From assembly GCF_001905345.1 (NCBI RefSeq), contig NZ_LFBV01000003.1, positions 186,001 through 250,000 on the forward strand: a stretch of 64,000 bases of DNA, given 5' to 3'. Source of the DNA: Streptomyces uncialis. Lineage in GTDB: Bacteria; Actinomycetota; Actinomycetes; Streptomycetales; Streptomycetaceae. Of the stretch, positions 49,929 to 58,960 are shown piece after piece; position 1 is the first letter of the stretch; each line of letters opens with the position of its first letter. Below the pieces are notes generated by a model, which worked only from the letters and a program-made list of their open reading frames with translations, did no database searches and was not told the DNA's origin. The position numbers and the translations under genes are program-made.

Positions 49929-49999
49929 GTAAACGCAACCGTTTACTACGCATGACCGTAACAGGCGGCACCTCCTGAAGTAAACGCGGCCGTACACTT
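49929..49999. promoter_or_regulatory. Two TetR-type operators between nitroreductase and TetR genes
   Basis: GTAAACG-CAAC-CGTTTAC at 49929-49946 is a perfect inverted repeat. A related, imperfect one, AAGTAAACG-CGGC-CGTACACTT, lies at 49978-49999. They cover the promoters of both divergent genes and fit binding of the adjacent TetR protein. Confidence 0.75.
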
Positions 50000-50004
50000 G
50001 CTGC

Positions 50005-50595
50005 ATGAGTGCGACGACTACGGCATCCCAAGGGCGGGGGCGTGGCGGACGGGAGCGCATCCTGGCCGCCGCCGCCCGGCTGTTCGCGACCCACGGGATC
50101 AACCCGACCGGTATGGAGCAGGTGGCGGAGGCGGCGCCGGTGTCCAAGCGCACGCTCTACGCGCACTTCCGGACCAAGAGCGACCTGGTGATCGCCCACC
50201 TCCACGACCTCACCTCGTCGGGAGCCACTCTGGAACACGTGCTGACCCGCGAGGACATCCCCCCGCTGGAGCGGATCCTCGGGCTGTTCGAACCCATGCC
50301 GGACGCGACACCGGTACGAGGGTGCCCCTTCATCGACGCCGCGGCGGAGTTCCCCGATCCGGAGAGCGCGGTCCACTCCTACGCCCGCGAACAGAAACTG
50401 CTGATGGTACGGCTGGTCACCGAACTGGTGACGGAACTGGGCTGCTCCGAGCCCGCCGAAGTCGCCGAACAACTGGTCACCCTCGCGGACGGGGCCGCCA
50501 GTCGTGCCATGGTGCTCGGTGAGGCGGACTACGGTCGGCACGCGCGGAAGGCAGCGAAGACCCTTCTCGCGCACGCCCTGCCGAGCACGGCCTGA
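50005..50595 (+). CDS. TetR-family repressor of the nitroreductase
   Basis: The 196-residue repressor has an HTH at about residues 16-62 (RERILAAAARLFATHGINPT then GMEQVAEAAPVSKRTLYAHF). The C-terminal TetR_C domain carries CPFIDAAAEFPDPESAVHSY with one cysteine that could sense electrophiles. The ATG at 50005 lies only 5 bases past the second operator. It most likely represses itself and the divergent nitroreductase. A terminator follows at 50674. Confidence 0.93.
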   Translation: MSATTTASQGRGRGGRERILAAAARLFATHGINPTGMEQVAEAAPVSKRTLYAHFRTKSDLVIAHLHDLTSSGATLEHVLTREDIPPLERILGLFEPMPDATPVRGCPFIDAAAEFPDPESAVHSYAREQKLLMVRLVTELVTELGCSEPAEVAEQLVTLADGAASRAMVLGEADYGRHARKAAKTLLAHALPSTA

Positions 50596-50673
50596 CGCGG
50601 AGGAGTTCCGCACCGCGGCCGAGCGCCGTCGGCCGATTCGGAGCTCGGCCCCGGCACTCACGCCGTCGCCGCC

Positions 50674-50706
50674 CCTCAGGGCCCCTGCGAGCAGGCGGCC
50701 CTGAGG
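50674..50706. terminator. Bidirectional terminator between TetR and RpiR genes
   Basis: CCTCAGGGCC at 50674-50683 pairs with GGCCCTGAGG at 50697-50706, with an inner CCTG-CGAG-CAGG hairpin. It sits 10 bases from the RpiR stop and 79 from the TetR stop, serving both convergent genes. Confidence 0.8.
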
Positions 50707-50716
50707 GCACTTCCGC

Positions 50717-51616
50717 TCAGGGGCGGCGCTTGGGGTGAAGCAACTGCTCCCGCAGAGCCGTGAGCTGGTGCGAGGTCTCCACCGCGCGGTTCTCGTCGAG
50801 TGTGGCCAGCGCGAGCAGCAGCGCGTCCGCGACGATCAGGCCGGTCAGGGACTCCGCCGTGATGCCGGTCGGGGTGTGCGGGGCGGTGAGGACGGCCTCG
50901 ACGTGGTCCGCGTACTCCTCGCCCAGCTCATCCGTCACCAGGACGGCCTTGGCGCCGACCGCGCGGGCGCGTTCCATCATGACCGTGAGCTCCACGAGCC
51001 GGCGGCCCGGCTGGAAGATCACCACGATGTCGCCCTGCCCCAGGGCCAGCAGCTGGTCGGCGAGGGCGAAGCCGGTCTCGGAGACGAAGCGGGACCGGCG
51101 GCCGATCCTGCCGAGCGCGAGCGAGAGGTGGCGGGCGCCCGGTTCGGAAGCGGCCACTCCGTAGCAGAACACTTCGCGTGCTTCGGTCAGGGCGGCCACG
51201 GCGCGCTTGAACGCCTCGGGTTCGGTGAGGCGTCTGGCGTGGTCCACGCGGTCCTGAGCCTCGTCGAAGACATCGGTCCAGATGGACTCCAGGTCCTGGC
51301 CGACATGCGCGATGCGCTGCTTGAGGCGTTCCTCGGGGGCGACGGCCGCGGTGAAGTCGTTGGCGAGCTCGCGTTTCAGGGCGGGCAGGCCGGCGTACCC
51401 GAGGCGTTGCAGCGCCCGTACGACGGTGGCGTTGCTGGTGGAGCTCGCGGCTCCCAGCTCCTGGGCGCTGGCGAAGAGCAGTTGCTCGACGGGGGCGCTG
51501 GCCAGGTGCTGCGCGACGGCCCGCTCGGATGTGGACAGATCGTCCCATTGGGCCCGGATCACTGCGCGCAGCCGGGTCGCCGCGGTCCCGTTCTCTGGAA
51601 TTTTCATTACAACCAT
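50717..51616 (-). CDS. MurR/RpiR-family transcriptional regulator
   Basis: The 299-residue regulator has an N-terminal HTH_6 domain (SERAVAQHLASAPVEQLLFA then SSTSNATVVRALQRLGYAGL, about residues 25-75). A C-terminal SIS domain follows (about 130-265: AREVFCYGVAASEPGARHLS, GDIVVIFQPGRRLVELTVMM, AKAVLVTDELG). SIS domains bind phosphosugars or related ligands. ATG 51616 and 51607 are both possible starts. It is divergent from the C45 acyltransferase and peptide-transporter operon, with repeated palindromes between, so it likely controls that operon and not sugar genes. Confidence 0.9.
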   Translation of the reverse strand: MVVMKIPENGTAATRLRAVIRAQWDDLSTSERAVAQHLASAPVEQLLFASAQELGAASSTSNATVVRALQRLGYAGLPALKRELANDFTAAVAPEERLKQRIAHVGQDLESIWTDVFDEAQDRVDHARRLTEPEAFKRAVAALTEAREVFCYGVAASEPGARHLSLALGRIGRRSRFVSETGFALADQLLALGQGDIVVIFQPGRRLVELTVMMERARAVGAKAVLVTDELGEEYADHVEAVLTAPHTPTGITAESLTGLIVADALLLALATLDENRAVETSHQLTALREQLLHPKRRP

Positions 51617-51635
51617 TGACTTTCACGAGGCCGAC

Positions 51636-51690
51636 GTTACTGTCCTGGTCAGTGAGTTCCAAGTGGAACGTAACTTGAAATCAACGTTAC
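51636..51690. promoter_or_regulatory. RpiR operator region upstream of the C45/ABC operon
   Basis: GTTCCA-AG-TGGAAC at 51656-51669 is a perfect 6+6 inverted repeat. CGTAAC at 51669-51674 and its inverse GTTAC at 51686-51690 form a second one, and a further GTTAC occurs at 51636-51640. The group lies 60-115 bases before the C45 gene start and just upstream of the RpiR gene. Confidence 0.65.
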
Positions 51691-51751
51691 AGGATCGTCC
51701 TGGTCCTTTGGCGTCGTTCCGCGTTCCGCGCGTTCCGCAGCGAGGAGAAGA

Positions 51752-52936
51752 ATGACACCCCGTCCCACCGGCACCGGACCCGCCCGGGTCCTCCCGGTCA
51801 TCGAGATCTCCGGCGGACCCCGCCGGCGCGGTGTCCAGTACGGCGAGGCCGTGCGCCCCCAACTGCACGCCGCGCTCGGCTACTACGAGGAGGCGTTCGG
51901 CCGGTCCTCCGGGCTGACCTGGGACCGGGTCACCACCCTGGCCGCCCGCTGGCTGGAGCCCGTGCGCGACTACGCGCCCCACCTCGTCGAGGAGATGCAG
52001 GGCATCGCGGACGGCGCGGGCGTCGGCCTGCTGGACGTCCTCGCCCTGAACGCCCGGGGCGAGGTCATCTACGACAAGTCCTTCGCACGGATGGAGGCCG
52101 ACGGGCAGCCGGGCGAGGAGGAACCCGCCGAGGGCTGCACCTCCTTCGCCGCCTACGGCGAGGCCAGCGGCGACGGCCATGTCTACGCCGGGCAGAACTG
52201 GGACTGGCGGGCCGGTGTGGCCGACACCGTGGTCATGATCCGGATCGTGCAGCCCCCCAGACCGACCCTGATCATGCAGGTGGAGGCCGGACAGATCGGC
52301 CGCCAGGGCGCCAACTCCGCCGGGATCGCCTTCAACGCCAATGGTCTCGGCGGCCGGTTCGACGACAAGGTCGGGCTGCCCCAGACCGTCGTACGCCGCA
52401 GTGTCCTGGACCAGGGCAACATCACCGACGCACTCGACGTGCTCTGCCGCACCCGGGCCCATATCGCCAGCAACGCGCTCCTCACCTGCCGGGAGGGCTT
52501 CGCCATCGACCTGGAGACCACCCCGGCCGGACACGGCTGGATGTACCCGACGGACGGCCTGCTCGTCCACGGCAACCACTACCAGGCGGGCATCCCCGCT
52601 CCGCTCGCCGCCACCGGGTACCGCCCCCTGTCGTCCGACTCCCTGGTCCGTGTCCCACGCGCCGAACAAGGGCTCAAGGCCCTGCGCGACTCCGCCGGGC
52701 CCGACGAGTCACGCGCGATCATCCGCGAGGCGATGTCGGACCACCTCGGCCACCCCGAGTCCCTGTGCACCCACGCCGACCCCCGGCAGCCCGCCGTCGA
52801 GCACTGGACGACGCTCGTCTCCTCCCTGACCGATCTGACCACCGGTGACTACCACGTGACCGCCGGAACCCCCTGCGACCGCGAGTACCAGCACCTCCCC
52901 TGGAACCTCTACGACGGCCCGCACGGCCGGAACTGA
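51752..52936 (+). CDS. C45 family autoproteolytic N-terminal-nucleophile acyltransferase/hydrolase
   Basis: The 394-residue protein is of the isopenicillin-N-acyltransferase/C45 peptidase class. The family self-cleaves at a Gly-Cys bond and uses the freed Cys as nucleophile. Here the motif is EGCTSFAAYG with Cys129, which fits. Further family features are GEAVRPQLHAALGYYEEAFG, MQGIADGAGVGLLDVLALNA, YAGQNWDWRAGVADTVVMIR, GANSAGIAFNANGLGG and LLVHGNHYQAG. The N-terminal proregion of 128 residues is typical. It hydrolyses or transfers an acyl group on an amino compound. It is the first gene of an operon with an oligopeptide-type ABC importer and is divergent from RpiR. Confidence 0.9.
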   Translation: MTPRPTGTGPARVLPVIEISGGPRRRGVQYGEAVRPQLHAALGYYEEAFGRSSGLTWDRVTTLAARWLEPVRDYAPHLVEEMQGIADGAGVGLLDVLALNARGEVIYDKSFARMEADGQPGEEEPAEGCTSFAAYGEASGDGHVYAGQNWDWRAGVADTVVMIRIVQPPRPTLIMQVEAGQIGRQGANSAGIAFNANGLGGRFDDKVGLPQTVVRRSVLDQGNITDALDVLCRTRAHIASNALLTCREGFAIDLETTPAGHGWMYPTDGLLVHGNHYQAGIPAPLAATGYRPLSSDSLVRVPRAEQGLKALRDSAGPDESRAIIREAMSDHLGHPESLCTHADPRQPAVEHWTTLVSSLTDLTTGDYHVTAGTPCDREYQHLPWNLYDGPHGRN

Positions 52937-52948
52937 CAGGACATCAGT

Positions 52949-54607
52949 GTGATGACCCACGCCTCTTCAAGAACCAAGGCCCTGGCCGCGGGCCTCGTCA
53001 CGGCCGTGACCCTCGCCGCCGCCGGATGCAGCGGAGCCACCCGGGACACCACGGACGGCTCCGGCACCGCCGACGCCGCAACGCTCGCACTCACCCCGGT
53101 CACCACCCCGGCCAAGGGCGCGCTCGCAAGCGCCGACTGGCTCCTGGAGGACGAGCCGGACTCCCTCGATCTGGACACCCAGGGCACCAGCGCGGGCCGC
53201 GTCGTCCTCACCAATGTCTGCGAGCGGCTCTACCAGCTGCAACCGGACATGTCGACGAAACCCTTCCTCGCACAGAAGGCCGAGACGCCCGACGACAAGA
53301 CGCTCGTACTGACACTGCGCGCCGGTGTCACCTTCCACGACGGCACCCCGATGACCGCCGACGACGTGCTGTGGAGCCTTCAGCGGCACGCCGACCCCGA
53401 CATGGAACAGGGCGACGAGTTCGCCAACATCGCCGCGATGCGCAAGACCGGCGACCGCCGGATCACGATCACCTTCAAGACGCCGGACGCCATGTTCTTC
53501 AAGGCCCTCGCCGGTGACGCGGGCATCGTCTGGAACAAGGAGCAGGTCGAGAAGGCGGGCGAGGACTTCGGGACACCGGGACAGCCCGACGCCTGCACCG
53601 GCCCGTACCGGCTGAGCGACTGGAAGTCCGGCAACTCGATCACCATCGAGCGCTACGACGACTACTGGGGCAGGAAACCGCTCACCAAGCAGGTCACCTT
53701 CCGCTGGGCCGCCGACAGCGCCCTCGTCAACGCCCTGACGACCGGGGCCGCCGACGGCGCGTACGCCGAGTCGCCCAACACCGCGGCCGCGCTGAAGAAC
53801 AAGAAGGGCGTCGAGCAGCACTACGGGCCCTCCACCGCCTCCCTCGTCCTCATCCCGACCGAGCGCGGCGGGCTCAAGGACCCCAAAGTCCGCCGGGCGC
53901 TCTCCCTCGCGCTGGACCGTGAGGGCATCGCCGCGTCCGGCTACGGCGGCATGGTCCAGCCCTGGGGCACCCCGGTCGGCTCCGGCGCCTGGGGCTACGC
54001 GAAGCCCGTCTTCGAAGCCGCCCAGAAAGCCGTCGCCCACGCCCCCACCAGCCCGAGCGCCGAGGATCTCAGCACTGCCAGGGAGCTGGTGAAGAAGTCG
54101 GGAGCCGACCCCGCCGAACCGATCGTGATCGGCACGGACTCCAGCCAGGGCCGTTCCGTCGTCGCCAACGCCGTCCGCGCCGCGCTCCAGCGGATCGGCC
54201 TCAAGGGGCAGATCAAGACGGTTCCCGCCGCACAGTTCGAGCAGTTCTACAGCGCCCCCCAGGAGCGCGCCGACATCGATGTACTCGTCGGAGACTGGTA
54301 CATCTCCAAGGCCGACCCCATGGGCTTCTACGACAACGCCCTGTCCGACTCCTCCAACAACTGGGTCGGCTTCAAGGACGACGCCTACGACGCCAAGGTG
54401 AGGAAGGCACTCGCCACACTCGACGACGCCGAGCGCGCGAAGCTCACGGTCGACATCCAGAAGACGTTCACGGACGCGGCCGTCTGGATCTCGGTGGCCC
54501 AGGTGCCGTCCGTACTCGTCCTCAACGAGGACATGACCGGGCCGCCCGCCTCCATGGCCTACCTCTACTACCCGTGGGCCGCCGAGCTCGGCGCGAAGAA
54601 GGGCTGA
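52949..54607 (+). CDS. Oligopeptide-type ABC transporter substrate-binding lipoprotein
   Basis: The 552-residue SBP_bac_5 lipoprotein has a signal peptide and lipobox AAAGC (Cys near residue 27) and a Ser/Thr linker. The cluster C fold follows: LDLDTQGTSAGRVVLTNVCE, TLRAGVTFHDGTPMTADDVL and the late DVLVGDWYISKADPMGFYDN. The GTG at 52949 has better spacing to AGGA than the adjacent ATG 52952, so either may be used. It captures the substrate of the four following transport genes, and 12 bases separate it from the C45 gene. Confidence 0.93.
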   Translation: MMTHASSRTKALAAGLVTAVTLAAAGCSGATRDTTDGSGTADAATLALTPVTTPAKGALASADWLLEDEPDSLDLDTQGTSAGRVVLTNVCERLYQLQPDMSTKPFLAQKAETPDDKTLVLTLRAGVTFHDGTPMTADDVLWSLQRHADPDMEQGDEFANIAAMRKTGDRRITITFKTPDAMFFKALAGDAGIVWNKEQVEKAGEDFGTPGQPDACTGPYRLSDWKSGNSITIERYDDYWGRKPLTKQVTFRWAADSALVNALTTGAADGAYAESPNTAAALKNKKGVEQHYGPSTASLVLIPTERGGLKDPKVRRALSLALDREGIAASGYGGMVQPWGTPVGSGAWGYAKPVFEAAQKAVAHAPTSPSAEDLSTARELVKKSGADPAEPIVIGTDSSQGRSVVANAVRAALQRIGLKGQIKTVPAAQFEQFYSAPQERADIDVLVGDWYISKADPMGFYDNALSDSSNNWVGFKDDAYDAKVRKALATLDDAERAKLTVDIQKTFTDAAVWISVAQVPSVLVLNEDMTGPPASMAYLYYPWAAELGAKKG

Positions 54608-54613
54608 CCGCGC

Positions 54614-55561
54614 ATGCTCGCCCGGATCTCCCGGCGACTGGCCGGACTGCTGGCCACACTCGTCGCCGCCTCGTTCGTCATCTTCGCCGCCGTGTACGCG
54701 GCACCCGGTGACCCCGCCGTGTTCCTGGCCGGGGGCCGCGACAAACTCTCCCCGGAGAAGCTGGAGCTGGTCCGGGCCCAGTACCACCTCGACGAACCTC
54801 TCGTCGTGCAGTACGGGCGCTGGCTCGGGGACTGCCTCCAGCTCGACCTCGGCCGCTCCTTCAAGTACAGCGACCAGGTCGCCGATCTGCTGGCCGCTCG
54901 CTTCCCCACGACACTCGCCCTCGTCGCGTACGCGACCGTGCTCTTCGTCGTCCTCGGGGTCGGCGCGGGTGTCCTCGCCGCCGTGCGCCGCGGCACCTGG
55001 ATCGACTCGGCGATCGTCGGCGGGACGACCCTGGCCGCCTCCGTCCCCTCGTTCGTCTCCGCGATCGCCCTGGTCGCGGTCCTCGGGGTCCAGCTCGGCT
55101 GGTTCCCGGTGTCCGGCAGCGGCACGGGACTCGCCGGTACGGTGCACCACCTGACACTCCCCGCGCTGTCCCTGGCGCTCGGCGCGCTCGCCCTGATCAG
55201 CCGGGTGACCCGGCAGTCGATGGTCGACGCGGGCACCGCCGACCACGTCGAGGTCGCCCGCGCCTGCGGTGTCCGCGAACGGGACATCGTGGTCCGGCAC
55301 ATCCTGCGCAACGCGCTCGGCCCGATCGTCACCATGTGCGGTCTGGTCATGGCGGGCATGCTGGCCGGCACGGTCGTCGTGGAGACCGCCTTCGGGATCA
55401 GCGGCATCGGCTCGCTCCTCGTCGGCGCGATCAACACCCATGACTTCCCCGTCGCGCAGGCCGTGCTCCTCGTCATGGTGACCGGATACATGGTCGTGAC
55501 CACCCTCGTCGACCTGACCCATCCGCTGCTCGACCCCCGGGTGAAAGGAACCGCCGCATGA
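54614..55561 (+). CDS. ABC transporter permease, DppB/OppB-like
   Basis: The 315-residue permease has six TM helices. The EAA loop is in DAGTADHVEVARACGVRERD followed by ALGPIVTMCGLV, typical of DppB. The N-terminal ARISRRLAGLLATLVAASFV helix and the periplasmic YHLDEPLVVQYGRWL segment also fit. It starts 7 bases after the binding-protein stop, and its TGA overlaps the next ATG (ATGA). Confidence 0.94.
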   Translation: MLARISRRLAGLLATLVAASFVIFAAVYAAPGDPAVFLAGGRDKLSPEKLELVRAQYHLDEPLVVQYGRWLGDCLQLDLGRSFKYSDQVADLLAARFPTTLALVAYATVLFVVLGVGAGVLAAVRRGTWIDSAIVGGTTLAASVPSFVSAIALVAVLGVQLGWFPVSGSGTGLAGTVHHLTLPALSLALGALALISRVTRQSMVDAGTADHVEVARACGVRERDIVVRHILRNALGPIVTMCGLVMAGMLAGTVVVETAFGISGIGSLLVGAINTHDFPVAQAVLLVMVTGYMVVTTLVDLTHPLLDPRVKGTAA

Positions 55562-56409
55562 GCGCGCTCACCCTTGCCCCCGCCGGGCGAAGGAGCGGAG
55601 GGAACCGGCCCCCGACAGGCGTCGTGATCGCGGGCACGACACTCGTCCTCGTCGTCCTCGCGGCACTCCTCGCACCCCTGCTCGCACCGTACGCACCCGA
55701 TGCCATCGACCTCTCCGCGTCACTGGTGGGAACCGGCCCGCAACATCCGCTCGGCACCGACTCCTCCGGACAGGACCTCCTCTCCAGGGTGCTGTACGGA
55801 GCCCGCACCAGCCTGATCGCCCCCGCGCTGCTGCTGGCCATCGCGACCGTCCTCGGCGTCACCCTCGGCACGCTCGCCGCATGGCGCGGCGGCTGGGTGG
55901 ACACCGTCGTCTCCCGCCTCACCGACGTGATGTACGCCTTCCCCGGGCTGCTGTTCACCGTGCTGATCATCGCGGTCTTCGGCACCGGGACGACGACCTC
56001 GGTCATCGCGCTGGGCCTCGCCTACACGCCGACCGTCGCCAAGTACACGCGCTCGGTGGCACTCTCCGAACGCCACAAGCCCTACATCGACGCCTACCGC
56101 GTCCAGGGCATGGGCGGCGCCCGGATCTGCGCCCGCTATCTCGTCCCCAACCTCGGCCGGTCGATCACCGGATATCTGGTGGTGCTGTTCGGCGAGGCCC
56201 TGATGTCCCTGGCCACGCTCTCCTATCTGGGCTTCGGCGCCCAGCCACCGAGCTCCGACTGGGGTCTGATGGTGCAGGAGGGACAGGCCGCCGTCGTCCA
56301 GGGCGCGCTCCTGCCCGCCCTGGTACCCGGCATCGCCATCGCCCTGGTCGTGGTCTCCTTCAACGTCGTCGGGGTCTGGGCCGCCGACCGACTCGGCACC
56401 AGGAGGTAG
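55558..56409 (+). CDS. ABC transporter permease, DppC/OppC-like
   Basis: The 283-residue permease has an N-terminal TM (GVVIAGTTLVLVVLAALLAP), then HPLGTDSSGQDLLSRVLYGA (the DppC hallmark), TM helices, and the EAA loop in ARYLVPNLGRSITGYLVVLF. It is coupled to the upstream permease by ATGA overlap and is followed 4 bases later by the first ATPase. Confidence 0.94.
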   Translation: MSALTLAPAGRRSGGNRPPTGVVIAGTTLVLVVLAALLAPLLAPYAPDAIDLSASLVGTGPQHPLGTDSSGQDLLSRVLYGARTSLIAPALLLAIATVLGVTLGTLAAWRGGWVDTVVSRLTDVMYAFPGLLFTVLIIAVFGTGTTTSVIALGLAYTPTVAKYTRSVALSERHKPYIDAYRVQGMGGARICARYLVPNLGRSITGYLVVLFGEALMSLATLSYLGFGAQPPSSDWGLMVQEGQAAVVQGALLPALVPGIAIALVVVSFNVVGVWAADRLGTRR

Positions 56410-56413
56410 CCGC

Positions 56414-57397
56414 ATGCTCCTCGACATCGAGAACCTCACCCTCGAATACCCCGGCACCGCCCGCCCCGTACTCAACCGCGTCTCCCTCCAGGTGGCGAGC
56501 GGCGAGGTAGTCGGCCTCGTCGGGGAATCCGGCTCCGGCAAGTCGACCACCGCCAAAGCCGCGTTGCGCACCCACCCCGGCGCGGCGGCGGTCTCCGGCG
56601 CGGTGCGCGTCGACGGCACGGATGTCCTCGCCCTGACCGGGGAGGCCCTGCGCCTGCACCGGGCCCGCACGGTCGCCATGGTCCACCAGGACCCGCGCTC
56701 CGCGCTGAACCCGGTCCGCTGCGTCGGGGACTTCCTCGCCGAACGGCTCTCGGGGACCGGGCTCGGCGGGAAGGCGGCCCGCACCCGGGCCGTCGAACTC
56801 CTCGGCACGGTCGGCATCCCCGATCCGCGACGGCGCGCCCGTCAACGCCCGCACGAACTGTCCGGGGGCATGCTCCAGCGCGTCGTGATCGCCGGAGCCC
56901 TGGCCGCCGGACCGAAGCTGCTCCTCGCGGACGAGGCGACCAGCGCCCTCGACGTCACCACCCAGGCCGAGATCCTCGCCCTCCTGCGTACCCTGCGCGC
57001 CGAACGTGGCCTGGGGCTCCTGTTCATCACGCACGATCTCCAGCTGGCCGCCGCGTACTGCGACCGGGTGTATGTGATGTACGCGGGACGGATCGTCGAG
57101 GAGCGGCCCGCCGGGGACCTCTTCGACCGGCCCCGCCACCCCTACACGAAGGGTCTGCTGGCCTGCTCCCCGACGCTGGGGGCGAGCGGGAGGGAGATCC
57201 GTCCGATCCCGGGCCGTCCGCCGTCGCTGGCGGACGCCTTCAGCGGCTGCGAGTTCGCCGACCGCTGCCCGGACGCCGAACCGGAGTGCTCGACCTGGCG
57301 GCCCGAACCCGTGCCGCTGGCCGACACGGGCACGGCGGCCTGCCGCCGCCTGTCCGCGCCGGTGGGCCAGGGCGCCGAGAAGAGGAGTCACCGATGA
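56414..57397 (+). CDS. ABC transporter ATP-binding protein, DppD/OppD-like
   Basis: The 327-residue ATPase has Walker A GESGSGKST, signature LSGGMLQRVVIAGAL, Walker B LLADEATSALDV and H-loop ITHD. The C-terminal oligopeptide-type domain with CEFADRCPDAEPECST is present; its cysteines usually bind an iron-sulphur cluster or metal. The ADEATSALD in place of ADEPT is a mild deviation. Its stop overlaps the next ATG by 4 bases. Confidence 0.94.
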   Translation: MLLDIENLTLEYPGTARPVLNRVSLQVASGEVVGLVGESGSGKSTTAKAALRTHPGAAAVSGAVRVDGTDVLALTGEALRLHRARTVAMVHQDPRSALNPVRCVGDFLAERLSGTGLGGKAARTRAVELLGTVGIPDPRRRARQRPHELSGGMLQRVVIAGALAAGPKLLLADEATSALDVTTQAEILALLRTLRAERGLGLLFITHDLQLAAAYCDRVYVMYAGRIVEERPAGDLFDRPRHPYTKGLLACSPTLGASGREIRPIPGRPPSLADAFSGCEFADRCPDAEPECSTWRPEPVPLADTGTAACRRLSAPVGQGAEKRSHR

Positions 57398-58221
57398 CGC
57401 ACCAAGCGCCGACGGCCGCACCGCTGCTGAGCGTGAACGGACTGCGCAAGACCTACCGACTGCCCGGCGGAGGCCGTCTCACGGCGGCGGACGACATCAC
57501 CTTCAGCGTCCCGGCGGGCGGCACACTCGGGATCGTCGGCGAGTCCGGGTCCGGGAAGACCACCGTGGCCCGCATGCTGGTAGGGCTGGTGAGCCCGGAC
57601 GCGGGCACCGTCGCCGTCTCCGGACAGCTCCGCGCCCCACGCACCCCGCGCGGCCGGAAGGCGCGGCTGGCACGGGCCCGGCAGATCCAGATGGTCTTCC
57701 AGGACCCCTATGTCTCGCTGGACCCCCGGCTCACCGCACGGCAGTGCGTCACCACTGCCCTGCGCCTTCACGGCCGGGACGCGAAGGCGGCCGACGGACT
57801 GCTCGACCAGGTGGGGCTCGCCGCCCGGGAAGCGGACGCCGGACCGCACCGCCTCTCGGGCGGCCAGCGTCAACGACTGGCCATCGCACGGGCACTGGCC
57901 GTCGAACCGCGGGTGCTCGTCCTCGACGAAGCGGTGGCCGCCCTGGACGTCTCCATCCAGGCACAGATCCTCCAGCTTCTGGGCGAGATCCGCGACGACA
58001 CCGGGGTAGCCCTCGTCTTCGTCAGTCACGACCTCGCGGTCGTCCACCACATCACCGACGAGGTCGTGGTGATGCGGCACGGCACGGTGGTGGAACAAGG
58101 ACCGACAGCGGATGTCCTCGCCGGACCCCGGCACCCCTACACGCGGCTGCTGCTGGCGTCGGTGCCGCGAGCCGGCTGGGACCCGGCGGGCGCGGTCACG
58201 GCGCGAGCCGCCATGGTCTGA
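57394..58221 (+). CDS. ABC transporter ATP-binding protein, DppF/OppF-like
   Basis: The 275-residue ATPase has Walker A GESGSGKTT, Q-loop VFQDPYVSLDPR, signature LSGGQRQRLAIARAL and Walker B VLVLDEAVAALDV (Ala where Pro is usual). The H-loop is VSHD. It ends with HPYTRLLLASVP, the normal start of the family C-terminal tail, but stops soon after, so the oligopeptide domain is short. It completes the importer and is the last gene of the operon. Confidence 0.92.
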   Translation: MTHQAPTAAPLLSVNGLRKTYRLPGGGRLTAADDITFSVPAGGTLGIVGESGSGKTTVARMLVGLVSPDAGTVAVSGQLRAPRTPRGRKARLARARQIQMVFQDPYVSLDPRLTARQCVTTALRLHGRDAKAADGLLDQVGLAAREADAGPHRLSGGQRQRLAIARALAVEPRVLVLDEAVAALDVSIQAQILQLLGEIRDDTGVALVFVSHDLAVVHHITDEVVVMRHGTVVEQGPTADVLAGPRHPYTRLLLASVPRAGWDPAGAVTARAAMV

Positions 58222-58447
58222 GCGCCGCGTCGACGGGGCAGCGGGGGACGGCCCGGGCGGGACGCCGCTGCCCGGAACCGTGCGGTACAGGCCGACCGGC
58301 CGCGAGCAGCACCTGTTCGCTCGTCTGTCGGCTACCAGCTGTCGTCTGCCTCGCGGAGACCAACCAACGCCTTAGGAACGGCAGTTGAGGGAGAACAGGA
58401 CAGAGGCGGCCGACGTGGATGGATCTTACGTTGATACCATCGGCGCC

Positions 58448-58960
58448 ATGGGACCTCTGACGCCAGAGCTAGCCGACCTCGTCATCGCCCTGATCAGCTT
58501 CCTCACCGTCTTCGCGATCTTCGCGCGGGTCCTTCTCCCCCGTATCGAGAAGGTCCTGAAAGAACGTGACGAGGCGATCGACGGCACGACCGCCCGAGCC
58601 GCCGACATCGAGGAGGAAGCACGCCGCGTCCGCGACCAGTACCGCGCCGATCTCACCGCCGCCCGCCAGGAAGCCGCCCGGCTCCGCCAGACCGCAGCCG
58701 AAGAAGGCGCCTCCCTCCTGGCCGTCCTGCGCGACGAAGGACAGAAGGAGCGCGAAAAGGTCGTGGCATCGGCGAGGACACAGCTGGAAGCCGATCGGAT
58801 CATCGCGGAAGCCGAACTGCGGGAAGCCACGTTCGCCCTGGCCCTTGAACTCGCGGGCCGCATCGTCGGTGAATCAGTCGACGACCTGCCGAACGCCCGT
58901 ACCATCGCGGACGACTTCTTCGCCGAGCTCGACGAGCCGGAGGAATCTCTCAGGACCTGA
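58448..58960 (+). CDS. Stand-alone ATP synthase subunit b paralogue
   Basis: The 170-residue protein starts at ATG 58448 (MGPLTPELADLVIALISFLT). A TTG at 58385 and a GTG at 58414 in frame are alternatives, and no start has a strong ribosome site. It has one N-terminal TM (LVIALISFLTVFAIFARVLL) and a long coiled-coil stalk (RIEKVLKERDEAIDGTTARA through AARQEAARLRQTAAEEGASL). It ends in a delta-binding-like EREKVVASARTQLEADRIIA to ALELAGRIVGESVDDL. This matches Streptomyces AtpF along its length. No other atp genes are nearby, so it is a paralogue and its partner is unknown. Confidence 0.85.
   Translation: MGPLTPELADLVIALISFLTVFAIFARVLLPRIEKVLKERDEAIDGTTARAADIEEEARRVRDQYRADLTAARQEAARLRQTAAEEGASLLAVLRDEGQKEREKVVASARTQLEADRIIAEAELREATFALALELAGRIVGESVDDLPNARTIADDFFAELDEPEESLRT

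Noticed and set aside
52967..55522. 851-codon minus-strand open frame
   Set aside because: A GC-bias artefact antisense to the binding-protein and permease genes.
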